In this document: piece after piece, positions 16,303 through 24,020 of the stretch
Layout: every line of letters starts with the position of its first letter
Position numbering within the stretch: position 1 is the first letter of the stretch
Assembly (NCBI GenBank): GCA_964545515.1
Contig: CAZJFK010000002.1
Coordinates: forward strand, 15,210 to 79,209
Source: UBA2112 sp964545515
GTDB taxonomy: Bacteria; Patescibacteriota; Saccharimonadia; Saccharimonadales; Saccharimonadaceae
Length of the DNA: 64,000 nt
Reading direction: 5' to 3'
Position numbers and translations under genes: made by a program
The notes under the pieces: model-generated
What the model was told of the DNA's origin: nothing
Seen by the model: the letters and a program-made list of their open reading frames with translations, nothing else
Database searches by the model: none

Positions 16303-17580
16303 ATGCGTAAATTTCTGAAAAAACTGACCAATATATCTAAATTCCAGTTAATACTAGCAACACTCTTTGTGGCGTTTGCTGTGGTTTTGGTGCCAAGCGT
16401 ATCAGATGCTTGGGGTCCTGCCAGGGCTACATTTACAATGGAGCACCCTGCTAAATATGTGACATTCAACTCCATCACCGACAATCCGTCATATGGTGAT
16501 GAGCAGAATTTCCTAAGCGTCAAAGAATCGACAGCTAGCAACAGTAGCTATACCGACACTATATCGGTGAAGCCCGGTAAACAGTATACGGTGATGGTTT
16601 TTTACCACAATAATGCTAGTGCTACATATAATGCCGACGGTTCTGGTATAGCACACGGTGCATTCGCTAGGGTAGAAATACCGGCTATCGTGAGCAAGGA
16701 TAATAAGCCAGTGGGCGCCGAGAGCTATGTGGGTGCGTCAAATGCTAATCCACAGCAAGTTTATGATGAAGTATTTTTCAAAAACGGTACCGGTAATGAT
16801 ATAGCACTAAGGTATGTGCCTGGTTCGACTGTTATACATTCCAAGGGTGCTGTGAATAATAAAGTTATGCCAGACACAATTCTTTCGAGTAGTGGAGTCA
16901 AGCTAGGATATGATTCACTAAACGGTGATTTGCCAGGCTGTAATGAATACGCGGGCTATATAACATTTAACGTACAGGCTGATCAGCCGGCTCTATCGTT
17001 CAAGAAGCAAGTTCGTTTACATCAAGACGGTAACTACAAAGATGGCTGGGCGAGTAATATTACTGCCGAACCCGGCAAGGTTGTCGACTATCGCTTGGAG
17101 TATAAAAATATCGGCACAGTAGAGCAGCACAATGTGGTGTTCAAAGATGTGCTACCTAAGGGTCTAAACTATGTCAAAGGTTCATCGGTCTTGATCGATG
17201 GCGCTAGTCCCACGGGCAAGAAATTAACTGACGAGATCAGTCGGGGTGGTATGAATGTCGGTAGCTATGCACCAGGCGCGGCTTCGTATCTAGTATTTAG
17301 TGCCAAAGTAGGCAATGTCCCGTGTACAAATTTGGTCAATAAAGCCGATGTCGAGACAGATAACGGTGCCCTGAACGGGCAGGCAAACGTCAGTACTGGT
17401 AGCGATTGTGCACTGCCTGTTACGGGTCCGGCACAGGTGGTAGCGGGTCTGGTAGGTGTAGCTGCTATAACGATTGGTGCGGTTTATTACTTCATTAGTC
17501 GCCGTGATCTAAGTGCAGCCCTAACTGATAGCAAGATGCATAATTTAACTGGCCACGTGTCGCACACTCACAAAAAGTAA
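16303..17580 (+). CDS. Surface protein with DUF11-type domain and LPXTG-like C-terminal anchor
   Basis: 425 residues. N-terminal signal: basic MRKFLKKLTNISKFQ then a hydrophobic core LILATLFVAFAVVLVPSVSDA. Residues about 235-345 form a conserved-repeat (DUF11-type) domain with VVDYRLEYKNIGTVEQHNVVFKDVLPKGLNYVKGS. Near the C-terminus LPVTG is followed by a hydrophobic stretch (VVAGLVGVAAITIGAVYYF) and SRR, the layout of a sortase substrate. Unlike most sortase substrates about 25 further residues follow the basic patch. It is probably displayed on the cell wall or membrane. Shine-Dalgarno GAAAGGAA precedes the ATG, 19 bp after the previous Pro-rich surface gene. No sortase is in this window. 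Confidence 0.8.
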   Translation: MRKFLKKLTNISKFQLILATLFVAFAVVLVPSVSDAWGPARATFTMEHPAKYVTFNSITDNPSYGDEQNFLSVKESTASNSSYTDTISVKPGKQYTVMVFYHNNASATYNADGSGIAHGAFARVEIPAIVSKDNKPVGAESYVGASNANPQQVYDEVFFKNGTGNDIALRYVPGSTVIHSKGAVNNKVMPDTILSSSGVKLGYDSLNGDLPGCNEYAGYITFNVQADQPALSFKKQVRLHQDGNYKDGWASNITAEPGKVVDYRLEYKNIGTVEQHNVVFKDVLPKGLNYVKGSSVLIDGASPTGKKLTDEISRGGMNVGSYAPGAASYLVFSAKVGNVPCTNLVNKADVETDNGALNGQANVSTGSDCALPVTGPAQVVAGLVGVAAITIGAVYYFISRRDLSAALTDSKMHNLTGHVSHTHKK

Positions 17581-17593
17581 CTAGATGACAAAC

Positions 17594-17622
17594 AAATAAG
17601 CTCCCTGATGGGAGCTTATTTT
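17594..17622. terminator. Bidirectional terminator
   Basis: AAATAAGCTCCC, loop TGAT, GGGAGCTTATTTT. It separates the surface-protein gene from a convergent minus-strand gene. Confidence 0.85.
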
Positions 17623-17633
17623 ATCTGAGGATA

Positions 17634-18353
17634 TTATTTGTCTTCTTTGTGGCTGAGATAGTCGACTTCTTTGATAATGTCGAGTAGGGCCTTGGCGCGT
17701 TTTTCTTCGTCTTCAATTTCTTTGGCGGCGTCGTGTGCTGGGGCGATTAGTTCGGTGTCGTCTGTACTACGAATCAGTAGCAAATACGTATCAAAGCGTT
17801 CTTCGGCTGATACATTGAGCTTACCAACTAGCGGACGAAGCTCATTAATAGCTTGTTGCTTGATGGTGTTTAGTTCGCTGTTGTCCTCGGGCTCGGATTT
17901 GTCTGTCGTATCAGGTGTAGTACTGACTATTGGTGTGCCCGCAACTTCGGCTGGTTTGTCATCTTCAACTTTTTCGACACTTTCTACGCTTTCTGCTCCT
18001 GGAACGATAGTGGCATCAGATGTTTTAGGCTCGCCAGATAGATTCTGGTCAATTAGCGAAGTATCTTCTTCGGACTCAGGTGGAGTAATTGGTGGCGTAG
18101 TTGTGATAGTCGGGAAATCCGAGAAATCAGGCACTCCATTTACTGGTGCGGGTGCTGAGGTATCGCTAGCTGTGGTTGTGTCTACGGCCGGGTTAGTGGC
18201 CCCTAAATCAGCTAGGGTGCTGTCAGTGCTTAAATCGTCGCTAGTAGACGTATCTGTCGGAACGACTGGTGTCACAGAACCAAAACCAGACGCAGCGTTA
18301 GCTACATCATCTAAAGCTTTTGCTAAATCCACCTCGTCTTTGCTTGGATCCAT
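17634..18353 (-). CDS. Unknown Ser/Thr/Asp-rich protein with C-terminal helical region
   Basis: 239 residues from the ATG at 18351-18353, preceded by AGGGGTGGGA; a longer frame starting at 18389 would add a 12-residue hydrophobic stretch and lacks a ribosome site. Residues about 1-150 are low complexity (Asp, Thr, Ser, Pro, Val); the last 85 residues (NTIKQQAINELRPLVGKLNVSAEERFDTYLLLIRSTDD) are helical and look folded. No membrane segment in the chosen version. It converges on the LPXTG-protein gene and diverges from the isomerase gene. No function can be given. Confidence 0.6.
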   Translation of the reverse strand: MDPSKDEVDLAKALDDVANAASGFGSVTPVVPTDTSTSDDLSTDSTLADLGATNPAVDTTTASDTSAPAPVNGVPDFSDFPTITTTPPITPPESEEDTSLIDQNLSGEPKTSDATIVPGAESVESVEKVEDDKPAEVAGTPIVSTTPDTTDKSEPEDNSELNTIKQQAINELRPLVGKLNVSAEERFDTYLLLIRSTDDTELIAPAHDAAKEIEDEEKRAKALLDIIKEVDYLSHKEDK

Positions 18354-18431
18354 TCCCACCCCTATCACAATTATGCTTAAATCTATCAAAAGTGTATCAT
18401 ATAAATATATATAAGTGCAACAGGATGAATT

Positions 18432-19472
18432 ATGTTAGACGACTCAAATGTAATAAAACAACGTGACCCCAAGGACGCACTAGGGGTAGCGGCAAATCAA
18501 TGGACCCAAGTTCAGGACAAATCCACTGTACATGATGGCGACCATGATGGACGAGTAATTAGGAATATTCTAATCACTGGTATGGGCGGAAGTGCCCTAG
18601 CTGGGTTAATTGCTAAGGCTGGTTTGGCTCCGGTGATAGGGGTACCACTGGAAGTGGTGCGAGATTATGATTTACCGGCTTATGTGGATAAGCATACACT
18701 TGTGATTGTTAGTAGTTATTCGGGTAATACCGAGGAATCGTTGTCGTGCTTGCGCCAGGCTATTAATCGCGGAGCACAAATAGCCGCTATAACAGCCGGC
18801 GGTAAGCTAGCTGAGCGTGCTGAGAGCAAGAAGATCGCTCGTGTGTTGATACCGGCGGGTTTGCAGCCACGAATGGCAACATTGGTTAGCCTGAAGGCTT
18901 TGGTGAGCTTGCTAGTCAACTTTGGTGTAGTTGGTCGTGGTATTACTAGTCAGGTGGCAGCGACAGCTGAGTGGCTTCACGCGGAATCTACTAAGTGGTT
19001 ACCGGGTGTGACCACGGATAAAAATTACGCCAAACAATTAGCTCTACTAGCTGTCGGTAAGACGCCGGTGTTTTATGGCGGTACATTAAGCGGTCCAGTA
19101 GCCTATAAGTGGAAGATTAGCTGGAATGAAAATGCCAAAAACGTGGCTTTTTGGAATGTTTATCCCGAGACTAATCACAATGAGTTTATGGGGTGGACAT
19201 CGCATCCGGTCGACAAGCCTTTTGCGGTGTTTGATTTAGTCAGCTCGTTTGAACATCCGCAGATATTGAAACGATTTGAGATTACCGATAAATTACTTAG
19301 CGGCAAACGGCCCAAGGCTGTAACTGTGAATTTACAGGGTACTAGCCCGCTTGCACAGCAATTATGGGGCACGGTGCTGGCGGATTTTGTGAGTATTTAT
19401 GTGGCAATTTTAAATGGCGTTGATCCGACACCAGTTGATTTAATTGAAAAACTCAAAGCTGAATTAGCTTAG
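18432..19472 (+). CDS. Bifunctional phosphoglucose/phosphomannose isomerase (SIS domain)
   Basis: 346 residues. Two SIS folds: the first with ILITGMGGSALAG (about 50-62), DLPAYVDKHTLVIVSSYSGNTEESL, and the C-terminal domain with WKISWNENAKNVAFWNVYPETNHNEFMGW, the signature of the archaeal/actinobacterial-type bifunctional PGI/PMI. It interconverts glucose 6-phosphate, fructose 6-phosphate and mannose 6-phosphate, feeding glycolysis, the oxidative pentose step (zwf at 27214) and mannose donors that the PMT enzyme at 51344 may ultimately need. AGGA precedes the ATG. Its stop overlaps the convergent HD-domain gene by 9 bp. Confidence 0.88.
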   Translation: MLDDSNVIKQRDPKDALGVAANQWTQVQDKSTVHDGDHDGRVIRNILITGMGGSALAGLIAKAGLAPVIGVPLEVVRDYDLPAYVDKHTLVIVSSYSGNTEESLSCLRQAINRGAQIAAITAGGKLAERAESKKIARVLIPAGLQPRMATLVSLKALVSLLVNFGVVGRGITSQVAATAEWLHAESTKWLPGVTTDKNYAKQLALLAVGKTPVFYGGTLSGPVAYKWKISWNENAKNVAFWNVYPETNHNEFMGWTSHPVDKPFAVFDLVSSFEHPQILKRFEITDKLLSGKRPKAVTVNLQGTSPLAQQLWGTVLADFVSIYVAILNGVDPTPVDLIEKLKAELA

Positions 19473-20216
19473 TAATTCAGCGCAACGCGTGTCGGCTTTG
19501 TCTAGTTGTGCGCATAGGTATGCTTGTTTATCTGGGTTAAATTGCCCACATGTTACTACGAAGCTTTTGAAATGCAGTATTAGCGGACGATATTTGGCGG
19601 CTAGGCGGCTTTTCCGGGCGGGACTTTCGTTATGCAGTAGGCCTACGCAATTGTCGATAAAATCAGATAGCTTAATGATACCGGCGTCGCTGTCAGTTTT
19701 GAGTACTTGCACGACGTGCTGACGATAGAATTCGTTCTTGTCTTCACGACTAGTGATATCATCTGGATAGTCGGCATTAGTGACTGCGTCGACCATACTG
19801 GCAACTCGGGGGTCAAATAGCTGAGTTATGACATTTAGAGCATGCTGGCGGTCGTTATCGCTCGTGCTAGCGGCGATTGTGCGCCAAAATTCAGGATGGT
19901 CTTCGACGGTGTCGTGTAGTAGGGCCGCTTGGGCTATCTGGGGGTCGCTTATACCTAGGTGATCTGGGCTGATTACACGTGCTGCTACGCGTAGGAAATG
20001 TGTCGAATAAGGTAGATCGCCGCGCATATCACCGGCGTGAGCACGCAGGGCAATAAGTTCGGCGGCGATAGTGTTGTCTTTTGCTTCTTGATTCCAGGGC
20101 TGGTCTTCGACCATGTAGTCAAACCGCCTACGTAGGCCGTCTTCGCCATGACGAGCGGTAATCTCGTGGAGAGGTAGATGTCGGATATCTGTATAATCTG
20201 GCGACAACTCTTTCAT
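19464..20216 (-). CDS. HD-domain hydrolase similar to the RelA/SpoT (p)ppGpp hydrolase domain
   Basis: 250 residues. The order of motifs follows the SpoT/MESH1 hydrolase: PYSTHFLRVAARV (family Y..H...VA), LLHDTVEDHPEF (HD pair), ASMVDAVTNADYPDD (family V..VTK), and IIKLSDFIDNCVGLL (family K.aDR.hN). It has no synthetase, TGS or ACT domains, so it would be a small stand-alone alarmone or nucleotide pyrophosphohydrolase. The Arg and Asn of the last motif are altered (SDFIDN), so substrate may differ. Minus-strand AT-rich box TAATAA lies about 6 nt before the ATG. The 3' end overlaps the convergent isomerase gene. Confidence 0.72.
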   Translation of the reverse strand: MKELSPDYTDIRHLPLHEITARHGEDGLRRRFDYMVEDQPWNQEAKDNTIAAELIALRAHAGDMRGDLPYSTHFLRVAARVISPDHLGISDPQIAQAALLHDTVEDHPEFWRTIAASTSDNDRQHALNVITQLFDPRVASMVDAVTNADYPDDITSREDKNEFYRQHVVQVLKTDSDAGIIKLSDFIDNCVGLLHNESPARKSRLAAKYRPLILHFKSFVVTCGQFNPDKQAYLCAQLDKADTRCAELLS

Positions 20217-20277
20217 ATGTAATTATTACCACAATATTTTATTTTTTGCAAGTAGGGGTTTCGATTGGAATCTTTGC

Positions 20278-20283
20278 TATAAT
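20278..20283 (+). promoter_or_regulatory. -10 element of tRNA-Ser promoter
   Basis: TGC followed by TATAAT at 20278-20283, an extended -10, 24 bp before the tRNA. No good -35 hexamer is visible at 17 bp. Confidence 0.55.
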
Positions 20284-20307
20284 TGTTTTTGTTATACGTT
20301 TTGACGA

Positions 20308-20397
20308 GGAGAGATGGCCGAGTGGTTGAAGGCGCACGCTTGGAAAGCGTGTATTGTGGCAACGCAATCGCAGGTTCGAATCCTGTTCTCTCCGCCA
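20308..20397 (+). tRNA. tRNA-Ser (anticodon GGA), CCA encoded
   Basis: 90 nt with acceptor stem GGAGAGA (20308-20314) pairing TCTCTCC (20387-20393), discriminator G and encoded CCA at 20395-20397. The anticodon stem CACGC/GCGTG encloses loop TTGGAAA, anticodon GGA, which reads UCC and UCU. A long variable arm (around 20353-20372) and the T arm with GGTTCGAATCC confirm a class II serine tRNA. Confidence 0.96.
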
Positions 20398-20398
20398 G

Positions 20399-20434
20399 AA
20401 TAATAAATCCAGGCTTTTGTCTGGATTTATTATT
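20399..20434 (+). terminator. Terminator after tRNA-Ser
   Basis: AATAATAAATCCAG (20399-20412), 8-nt loop, CTGGATTTATTATT (20421-20434): a 14-bp stem starting one base after the CCA end. Confidence 0.85.
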
Positions 20435-20452
20435 ATGATGACATCACTGATT

Positions 20453-20514
20453 CGAACCTAAACGTCGGCAGACGTTGGTTCGCCTACTGTCATAGTCTAC
20501 GATTTGTACAGTAG
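20453..20514. other. Structured intergenic segment with two hairpins
   Basis: Hairpin 1: CGAACC and AACGTC (20453-20466, TA bulge) pair with GACGTT and GGTTCG (20471-20482). Hairpin 2: CTACTGT (20484-20490) with ACAGTAG (20508-20514). It sits between the tRNA terminator and the 3' end of a minus-strand gene. It lacks a T-run on either side, so it may be a decaying RNA gene, an mRNA 3' structure or nothing functional. Confidence 0.4.
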
Positions 20515-20544
20515 CTAGCGTATGCCTGTTTTCCCTGCGATTGC

Positions 20545-20883
20545 CTAATCAGCCTTTACCTTAGACAATCCATTGGCGTCGTAGCAAGCAGTACCAACAA
20601 AGGATTTTTTGAGTGTTATGGTATTAAATTTATCACACGCCAGTGAATTTTGTCCGCCTAGGAAGAATTTCCAATCTTTGCCTGGTGCTTGGTAATATAA
20701 TTCAAACCAACTAGTCACCCCTCCGTTATTTCGACTGATCGCGGCATTTTTATACCCATCTACACCGTTTTTTATGGTCGGAATACCGAAAAATATCTTA
20801 AGACCTTTTGTATCAGGACTCGTTGCAATATATGCATCGTAAAACGGATCAATAGTCTTAGCGGCGTCCTCATAGCTAGACAT
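20545..20883 (-). CDS. Unknown small protein, possibly truncated extracytoplasmic domain
   Basis: 112 residues, no signal peptide or membrane segment. The C-terminal half (WKFFLGGQNSLACDKFNTITLKKSFVGTACYDA) has two Cys and an alternating hydrophobic pattern as in a small extracytoplasmic beta domain, yet no export signal precedes it. The ATG lies 1 nt after the stop of the membrane-protein gene 20885-21154, so translation is probably coupled. It could be the remains of a longer secreted protein. Function unknown. Confidence 0.6.
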   Translation of the reverse strand: MSSYEDAAKTIDPFYDAYIATSPDTKGLKIFFGIPTIKNGVDGYKNAAISRNNGGVTSWFELYYQAPGKDWKFFLGGQNSLACDKFNTITLKKSFVGTACYDANGLSKVKAD

Positions 20884-20884
20884 G

Positions 20885-21154
20885 TCAGCACAGGGTCAGA
20901 ATAGCCCAGCCAATGAACGGAAAGGCTAGTAGGGCTATGCCCAGCGTCAAAATCACACTGATGCCAAATGCCAGATGGACTATGAAACTAAGCACGGCAA
21001 TGACAAGAGCTAGTAATACTAGCGTACCGATCACCGACCAACTCAGATGATCAAAGCTGACTGGTTGCCCGTCGCTATATAGCGATATCCAGCCGAAGGC
21101 GTTGAGTACCAGCAGGGTTACGCCGGTCAGTATGATATTGAGCAGAAAGCGCAT
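20885..21154 (-). CDS. Small membrane protein, phage-holin-4/YvlD-like
   Basis: 89 residues, nearly all hydrophobic, with three to four predicted membrane segments: MRFLLNIILTGVTLLVLNAFG, LSWSVIGTLVLLALVIAVLSFIVHLAFG, and ISVILTLGIALLAFPFIGWAIL. The pattern resembles the small membrane family called phage holin family 4 / YvlD (PF04020), though assignment by eye is uncertain. Shine-Dalgarno GGGAG before the ATG. First gene of a two-gene minus-strand unit, divergent from the nrd operon with about 395 bp between. Confidence 0.62.
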   Translation of the reverse strand: MRFLLNIILTGVTLLVLNAFGWISLYSDGQPVSFDHLSWSVIGTLVLLALVIAVLSFIVHLAFGISVILTLGIALLAFPFIGWAILTLC

Positions 21155-21346
21155 TTTTCTCCCAAGGTTCGTCGAGTAAATCGATAGGTATATTCTATAA
21201 TTTATCTAGGTATTAGTCAACATTACTAGGGTTGACTGGCGTTATTATAAGTGAGGCCACATAGCGGGGTTTTAAAAAGCAAAAACATTATTTACAACAT
21301 TACTAGGGGAAAAATGGCTTGTGGTTAAAAAAACTAGACAAAATGC

Positions 21347-21375
21347 TTGAAAACCATATATGTGGGGTATATAGT
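21347..21375 (+). promoter_or_regulatory. Candidate nrd operon promoter
   Basis: TTGAAA at 21347-21352, 17-bp spacer, TATAGT at 21370-21375. A palindrome lies in the spacer and a second just downstream, which fits repressor control. The transcript would carry a leader of about 170 nt before nrdA. Confidence 0.55.
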
Positions 21376-21399
21376 TGTATACATACACTACATATGTAG
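21354..21399. promoter_or_regulatory. Paired palindromes, candidate NrdR-type operator
   Basis: CCATATATGTGG (21354-21365, one mismatch from a palindrome) and CTACATATGTAG (21388-21399, perfect), 34 bp centre to centre. NrdR sites are paired AT-centred palindromes near the form ACACWATATATWGTGT at reductase promoters; both sites here are related in shape but not exact. One lies between -35 and -10, the other at the start of the transcript. Confidence 0.45.
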
Positions 21400-21424
21400 T
21401 CGTAAAAGAAAAATACACATTATG

Positions 21425-21473
21425 CAAGACGGGAGAACCCGCCACCAAGGTTAAACTTGGAGGAGTTTTCTTG
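21425..21473 (+). ncRNA. Three-way-junction leader RNA element before nrdA
   Basis: P1 CAAGA (21425-21429) pairs TCTTG (21469-21473). Inside, P2 is CGGG/CCCG with loop AGAA (21430-21441) and P3 is CCAAG/CTTGG with loop GTTAAA (21445-21460). The single-stranded joiner after P3 holds GGAGGAG. This layout is like a small riboswitch aptamer, but it matches no class I can name. Downstream are an in-frame TTG-started reading frame that ends just before the nrdA ATG and a GTG-started 12-codon frame at 21476. Confidence 0.42.
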
Positions 21474-21549
21474 TTGTGCCCGAAAAAGCGATTGAGAGCG
21501 CAGGAGTTGGGTAGGTGTAGGGTAAAAGTAATAAATAGGAGAGGGTAAA

Positions 21550-23955
21550 ATGAACATTCATGTGGTAAAACGCGACGGCACCCGCGAACCATTTGACGCC
21601 AACAAGATCAATATTGCCTTGGTCGAAGCCAGTGAGGGGCTAGTCGATCAGATTCAAAAGGTTGTTCAAGTAGCAAGTGAGCTACAGTTGACACTTTTTG
21701 ATGGCATCACTACCGAGCAGTTAGATGAAACAGTCATACAGACAGCTCTGCAAAATGTCAAAGACGATCCAGATTTTGATATTATCGCAGCCAGACTACA
21801 ACTAAAGGTACTATATAAGCGAATCCTAGGCGCGTATAAGACTGATGATGAGCTACGCAGTTTGCATGCTAGGGAATTCCCTAAATACATCAAGGCGGCC
21901 GTGAAAGATGGCTTGCTTGACGCTCGCATGATTGATGCCAAGGTGTTTGATCTCAAAAAATTAGCAGCTGCACTTGAACCAGATCGTGACAAATTGAGTA
22001 AGTACCTAGGGGTAGTGACTAACATGAATCGCTACGCTCTGCGTCGCCAAGACGGACAGGCTATCGAAACTCCGCAGTTTACACATATGCGTATTGCTAT
22101 GGGTCTTAGTTTTAATGAGAAAAATCCTACCAAAGCAGCGCTAGAATTTTACGATCACATGAGTCGACTAGAATATCTGCCCGGCGGCAGCACTCGCGTA
22201 AATGCCGGTGGTTCGTTCCCACAGCTCAGCAACTGCTTCGTCATCGATGTCGAGGACGACATGGAATCTATCGCCAAATCTGTCCGTGACACAATGTGGA
22301 TCGCCAAAGGCACAGGTGGAATCGGTATTAGTATGACCAAACTCCGTGCAGCCGGCTCACCCGTTAAGACGACCAACACCGTAAGTACTGGGCCACTACC
22401 TTTTATGAAGATGATCGATACGGCGTTATTTGCTGTCAGTCGCAAGGGCAAAAAAGCTGGTGCCGCCGCTATTTATATGGAGAATTGGCATCTGAATTTT
22501 CCGCAGTTTATGGATCTTCGCGCCAATGCTGGTGATCCATATTATCGTACTAGGTTTGCCAATATTGCTTGTTATCTGAGCGACGAGTTTATGAAACGTG
22601 TCGACAAAGACCAGGATTGGTACATGTTTGATCCAGCCGAGACGCCTGATTTAAGTGAGCTATATGGCTCAGCATTTAGTAAGCGTTACGCTGAATATAT
22701 TAAGCTCGCCGAAGCCGGCAAAATGCGCGTTTTTGACGTAGTACCTGCTCGCAAGCAGTGGCGCCAGATTTTGACTTCGCTCCAAGCGGCTGCCCATCCG
22801 TGGATTACCTGGAAAGACAGCATTAATGTCCGTGCTCTCAACAACAACACTAGTACGATTCATTCATCGAATCTCTGCACCGAGATTACACTGCCAAATG
22901 ATTCCAAAAACATCGCTGTCTGTAATCTAGTCAGTATAAATCTATCGGCATTTCTAGATATCGAGACCAAAGAGTGGGATTGGAAGAGGCTAGAACTAGC
23001 AACGCGTAGTGCTATTCGCCAGCTTGATAATCTATGTGATATCACTAATACGCCAGTCCGTGAGGCTATCCATAGTGTACAGACGACCCGTGCTCTGGGA
23101 TTGGGCGTAATGGGCTTTACCGATGTGGTCGAGAAACTTGGTTATAGCTACGAGTCTGAGGGCGCTTACGAGACGGTTGATGCCCTAGTAGAATTCATCA
23201 GCTATCATGCTATCGATGAATCAACCGAGCTTGCCAAAACCCGTGGTATTTACCCTGATTTCAAAGGCAGTGGCTGGAGTAAAGGCCTGTTGCCAATCGA
23301 TTTAGTCGAAGTGCACAGCAAAGACCGCAAACTTCGCGTTAATATCAGCCGCAAAACTCGCCTAGACTGGGAAGTACTGCGCAAAAAAGTCAAAAAAGGC
23401 ATGCGCAACGCTACATTAATGGCGGTTGCGCCGACAGCTAATATCGCACACGTTGCTGGTACGACACCAGGTTTTGATCCACAATTTAGTCAGATCTTCA
23501 GTCGCTCGACTCTAAATGGTAAATTCCTAGAAGTCAACGAAAATCTAGTGCGCGACCTCAAAAAACTTGATTTGTGGGACGGTGTAAAGGACCAGCTACT
23601 AGTAGAAATGGGTGATTTGACTAATCTAGATGTGCCGCAGAGTCTCAAGGATGTGTATAAGACTAGTTTTCAGATATCACCACTGGCATACGTCGAGGTT
23701 GCATCGCGTGCCCAGAAATGGGTCGACCAAGCGGTGAGCCGTAATATGTATTTAGAAACTCGCAATATCGATGACCTAGATAACATATATATGGAAGCTT
23801 GGAAGCGTGGCCTGAAGACGACATATTATTTACACTCCAAACCTCGCCATCAGGCCGAGCAGAGTACAACAACTGTCAACAAAGCCAGCGAGATTGTCAA
23901 AAAAACGGGTGACACCAAAAAAGCCGGGTTTGGTTTTGCCAAGAGGGCAGGGTAG
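21550..23955 (+). CDS. nrdA: Class I ribonucleotide reductase, large (alpha) subunit lacking its C-terminal CxxC tail
   Basis: 801 residues. Residues 1-90 are an ATP-cone (VVKRDGTREPFDANKINIAL), the allosteric activity site. Catalytic residues are all present: first active-site Cys in QLSNCFV (about 228), the N-x-C-x-E triad in SNLCTEITLP, second disulphide Cys in IAVCNLVSINLS, and the radical-relay tyrosine pair in TTYYLHSKP. It reduces ribonucleotides to deoxyribonucleotides with the R2 subunit. The C-terminus ends KKAGFGFAKRAG, without the usual swinging pair of cysteines that re-reduces the active site. A separate 57-residue gene 65 bp downstream ends in CDGCE. AGGAGAGGG is the ribosome site. 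The operon continues with nrdB and an NRAMP transporter. Confidence 0.96.
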   Translation: MNIHVVKRDGTREPFDANKINIALVEASEGLVDQIQKVVQVASELQLTLFDGITTEQLDETVIQTALQNVKDDPDFDIIAARLQLKVLYKRILGAYKTDDELRSLHAREFPKYIKAAVKDGLLDARMIDAKVFDLKKLAAALEPDRDKLSKYLGVVTNMNRYALRRQDGQAIETPQFTHMRIAMGLSFNEKNPTKAALEFYDHMSRLEYLPGGSTRVNAGGSFPQLSNCFVIDVEDDMESIAKSVRDTMWIAKGTGGIGISMTKLRAAGSPVKTTNTVSTGPLPFMKMIDTALFAVSRKGKKAGAAAIYMENWHLNFPQFMDLRANAGDPYYRTRFANIACYLSDEFMKRVDKDQDWYMFDPAETPDLSELYGSAFSKRYAEYIKLAEAGKMRVFDVVPARKQWRQILTSLQAAAHPWITWKDSINVRALNNNTSTIHSSNLCTEITLPNDSKNIAVCNLVSINLSAFLDIETKEWDWKRLELATRSAIRQLDNLCDITNTPVREAIHSVQTTRALGLGVMGFTDVVEKLGYSYESEGAYETVDALVEFISYHAIDESTELAKTRGIYPDFKGSGWSKGLLPIDLVEVHSKDRKLRVNISRKTRLDWEVLRKKVKKGMRNATLMAVAPTANIAHVAGTTPGFDPQFSQIFSRSTLNGKFLEVNENLVRDLKKLDLWDGVKDQLLVEMGDLTNLDVPQSLKDVYKTSFQISPLAYVEVASRAQKWVDQAVSRNMYLETRNIDDLDNIYMEAWKRGLKTTYYLHSKPRHQAEQSTTTVNKASEIVKKTGDTKKAGFGFAKRAG

Positions 23956-24020
23956 ATGCCTATGATGCAGCGAACAAAGAATTTAACCAAAAGAGTAACA
24001 AAATAAAAGGGGGAATAAAA

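Noticed and set aside
20433..20545. Possible tmRNA or degenerate tRNA on the minus strand
   Set aside because: A TTCGAA loop is present, but the flanking bases do not form the 5-bp T stem, no acceptor stem was found, and no tag-peptide frame is visible.
21375..21546. Long frame without ATG through the nrd leader, ending just before nrdA
   Set aside because: 57 open codons are not rare by chance in this composition, no ATG is present, and the sequence has no recognisable motif. A short TTG- or GTG-started uORF inside it is possible but not claimed as a gene.
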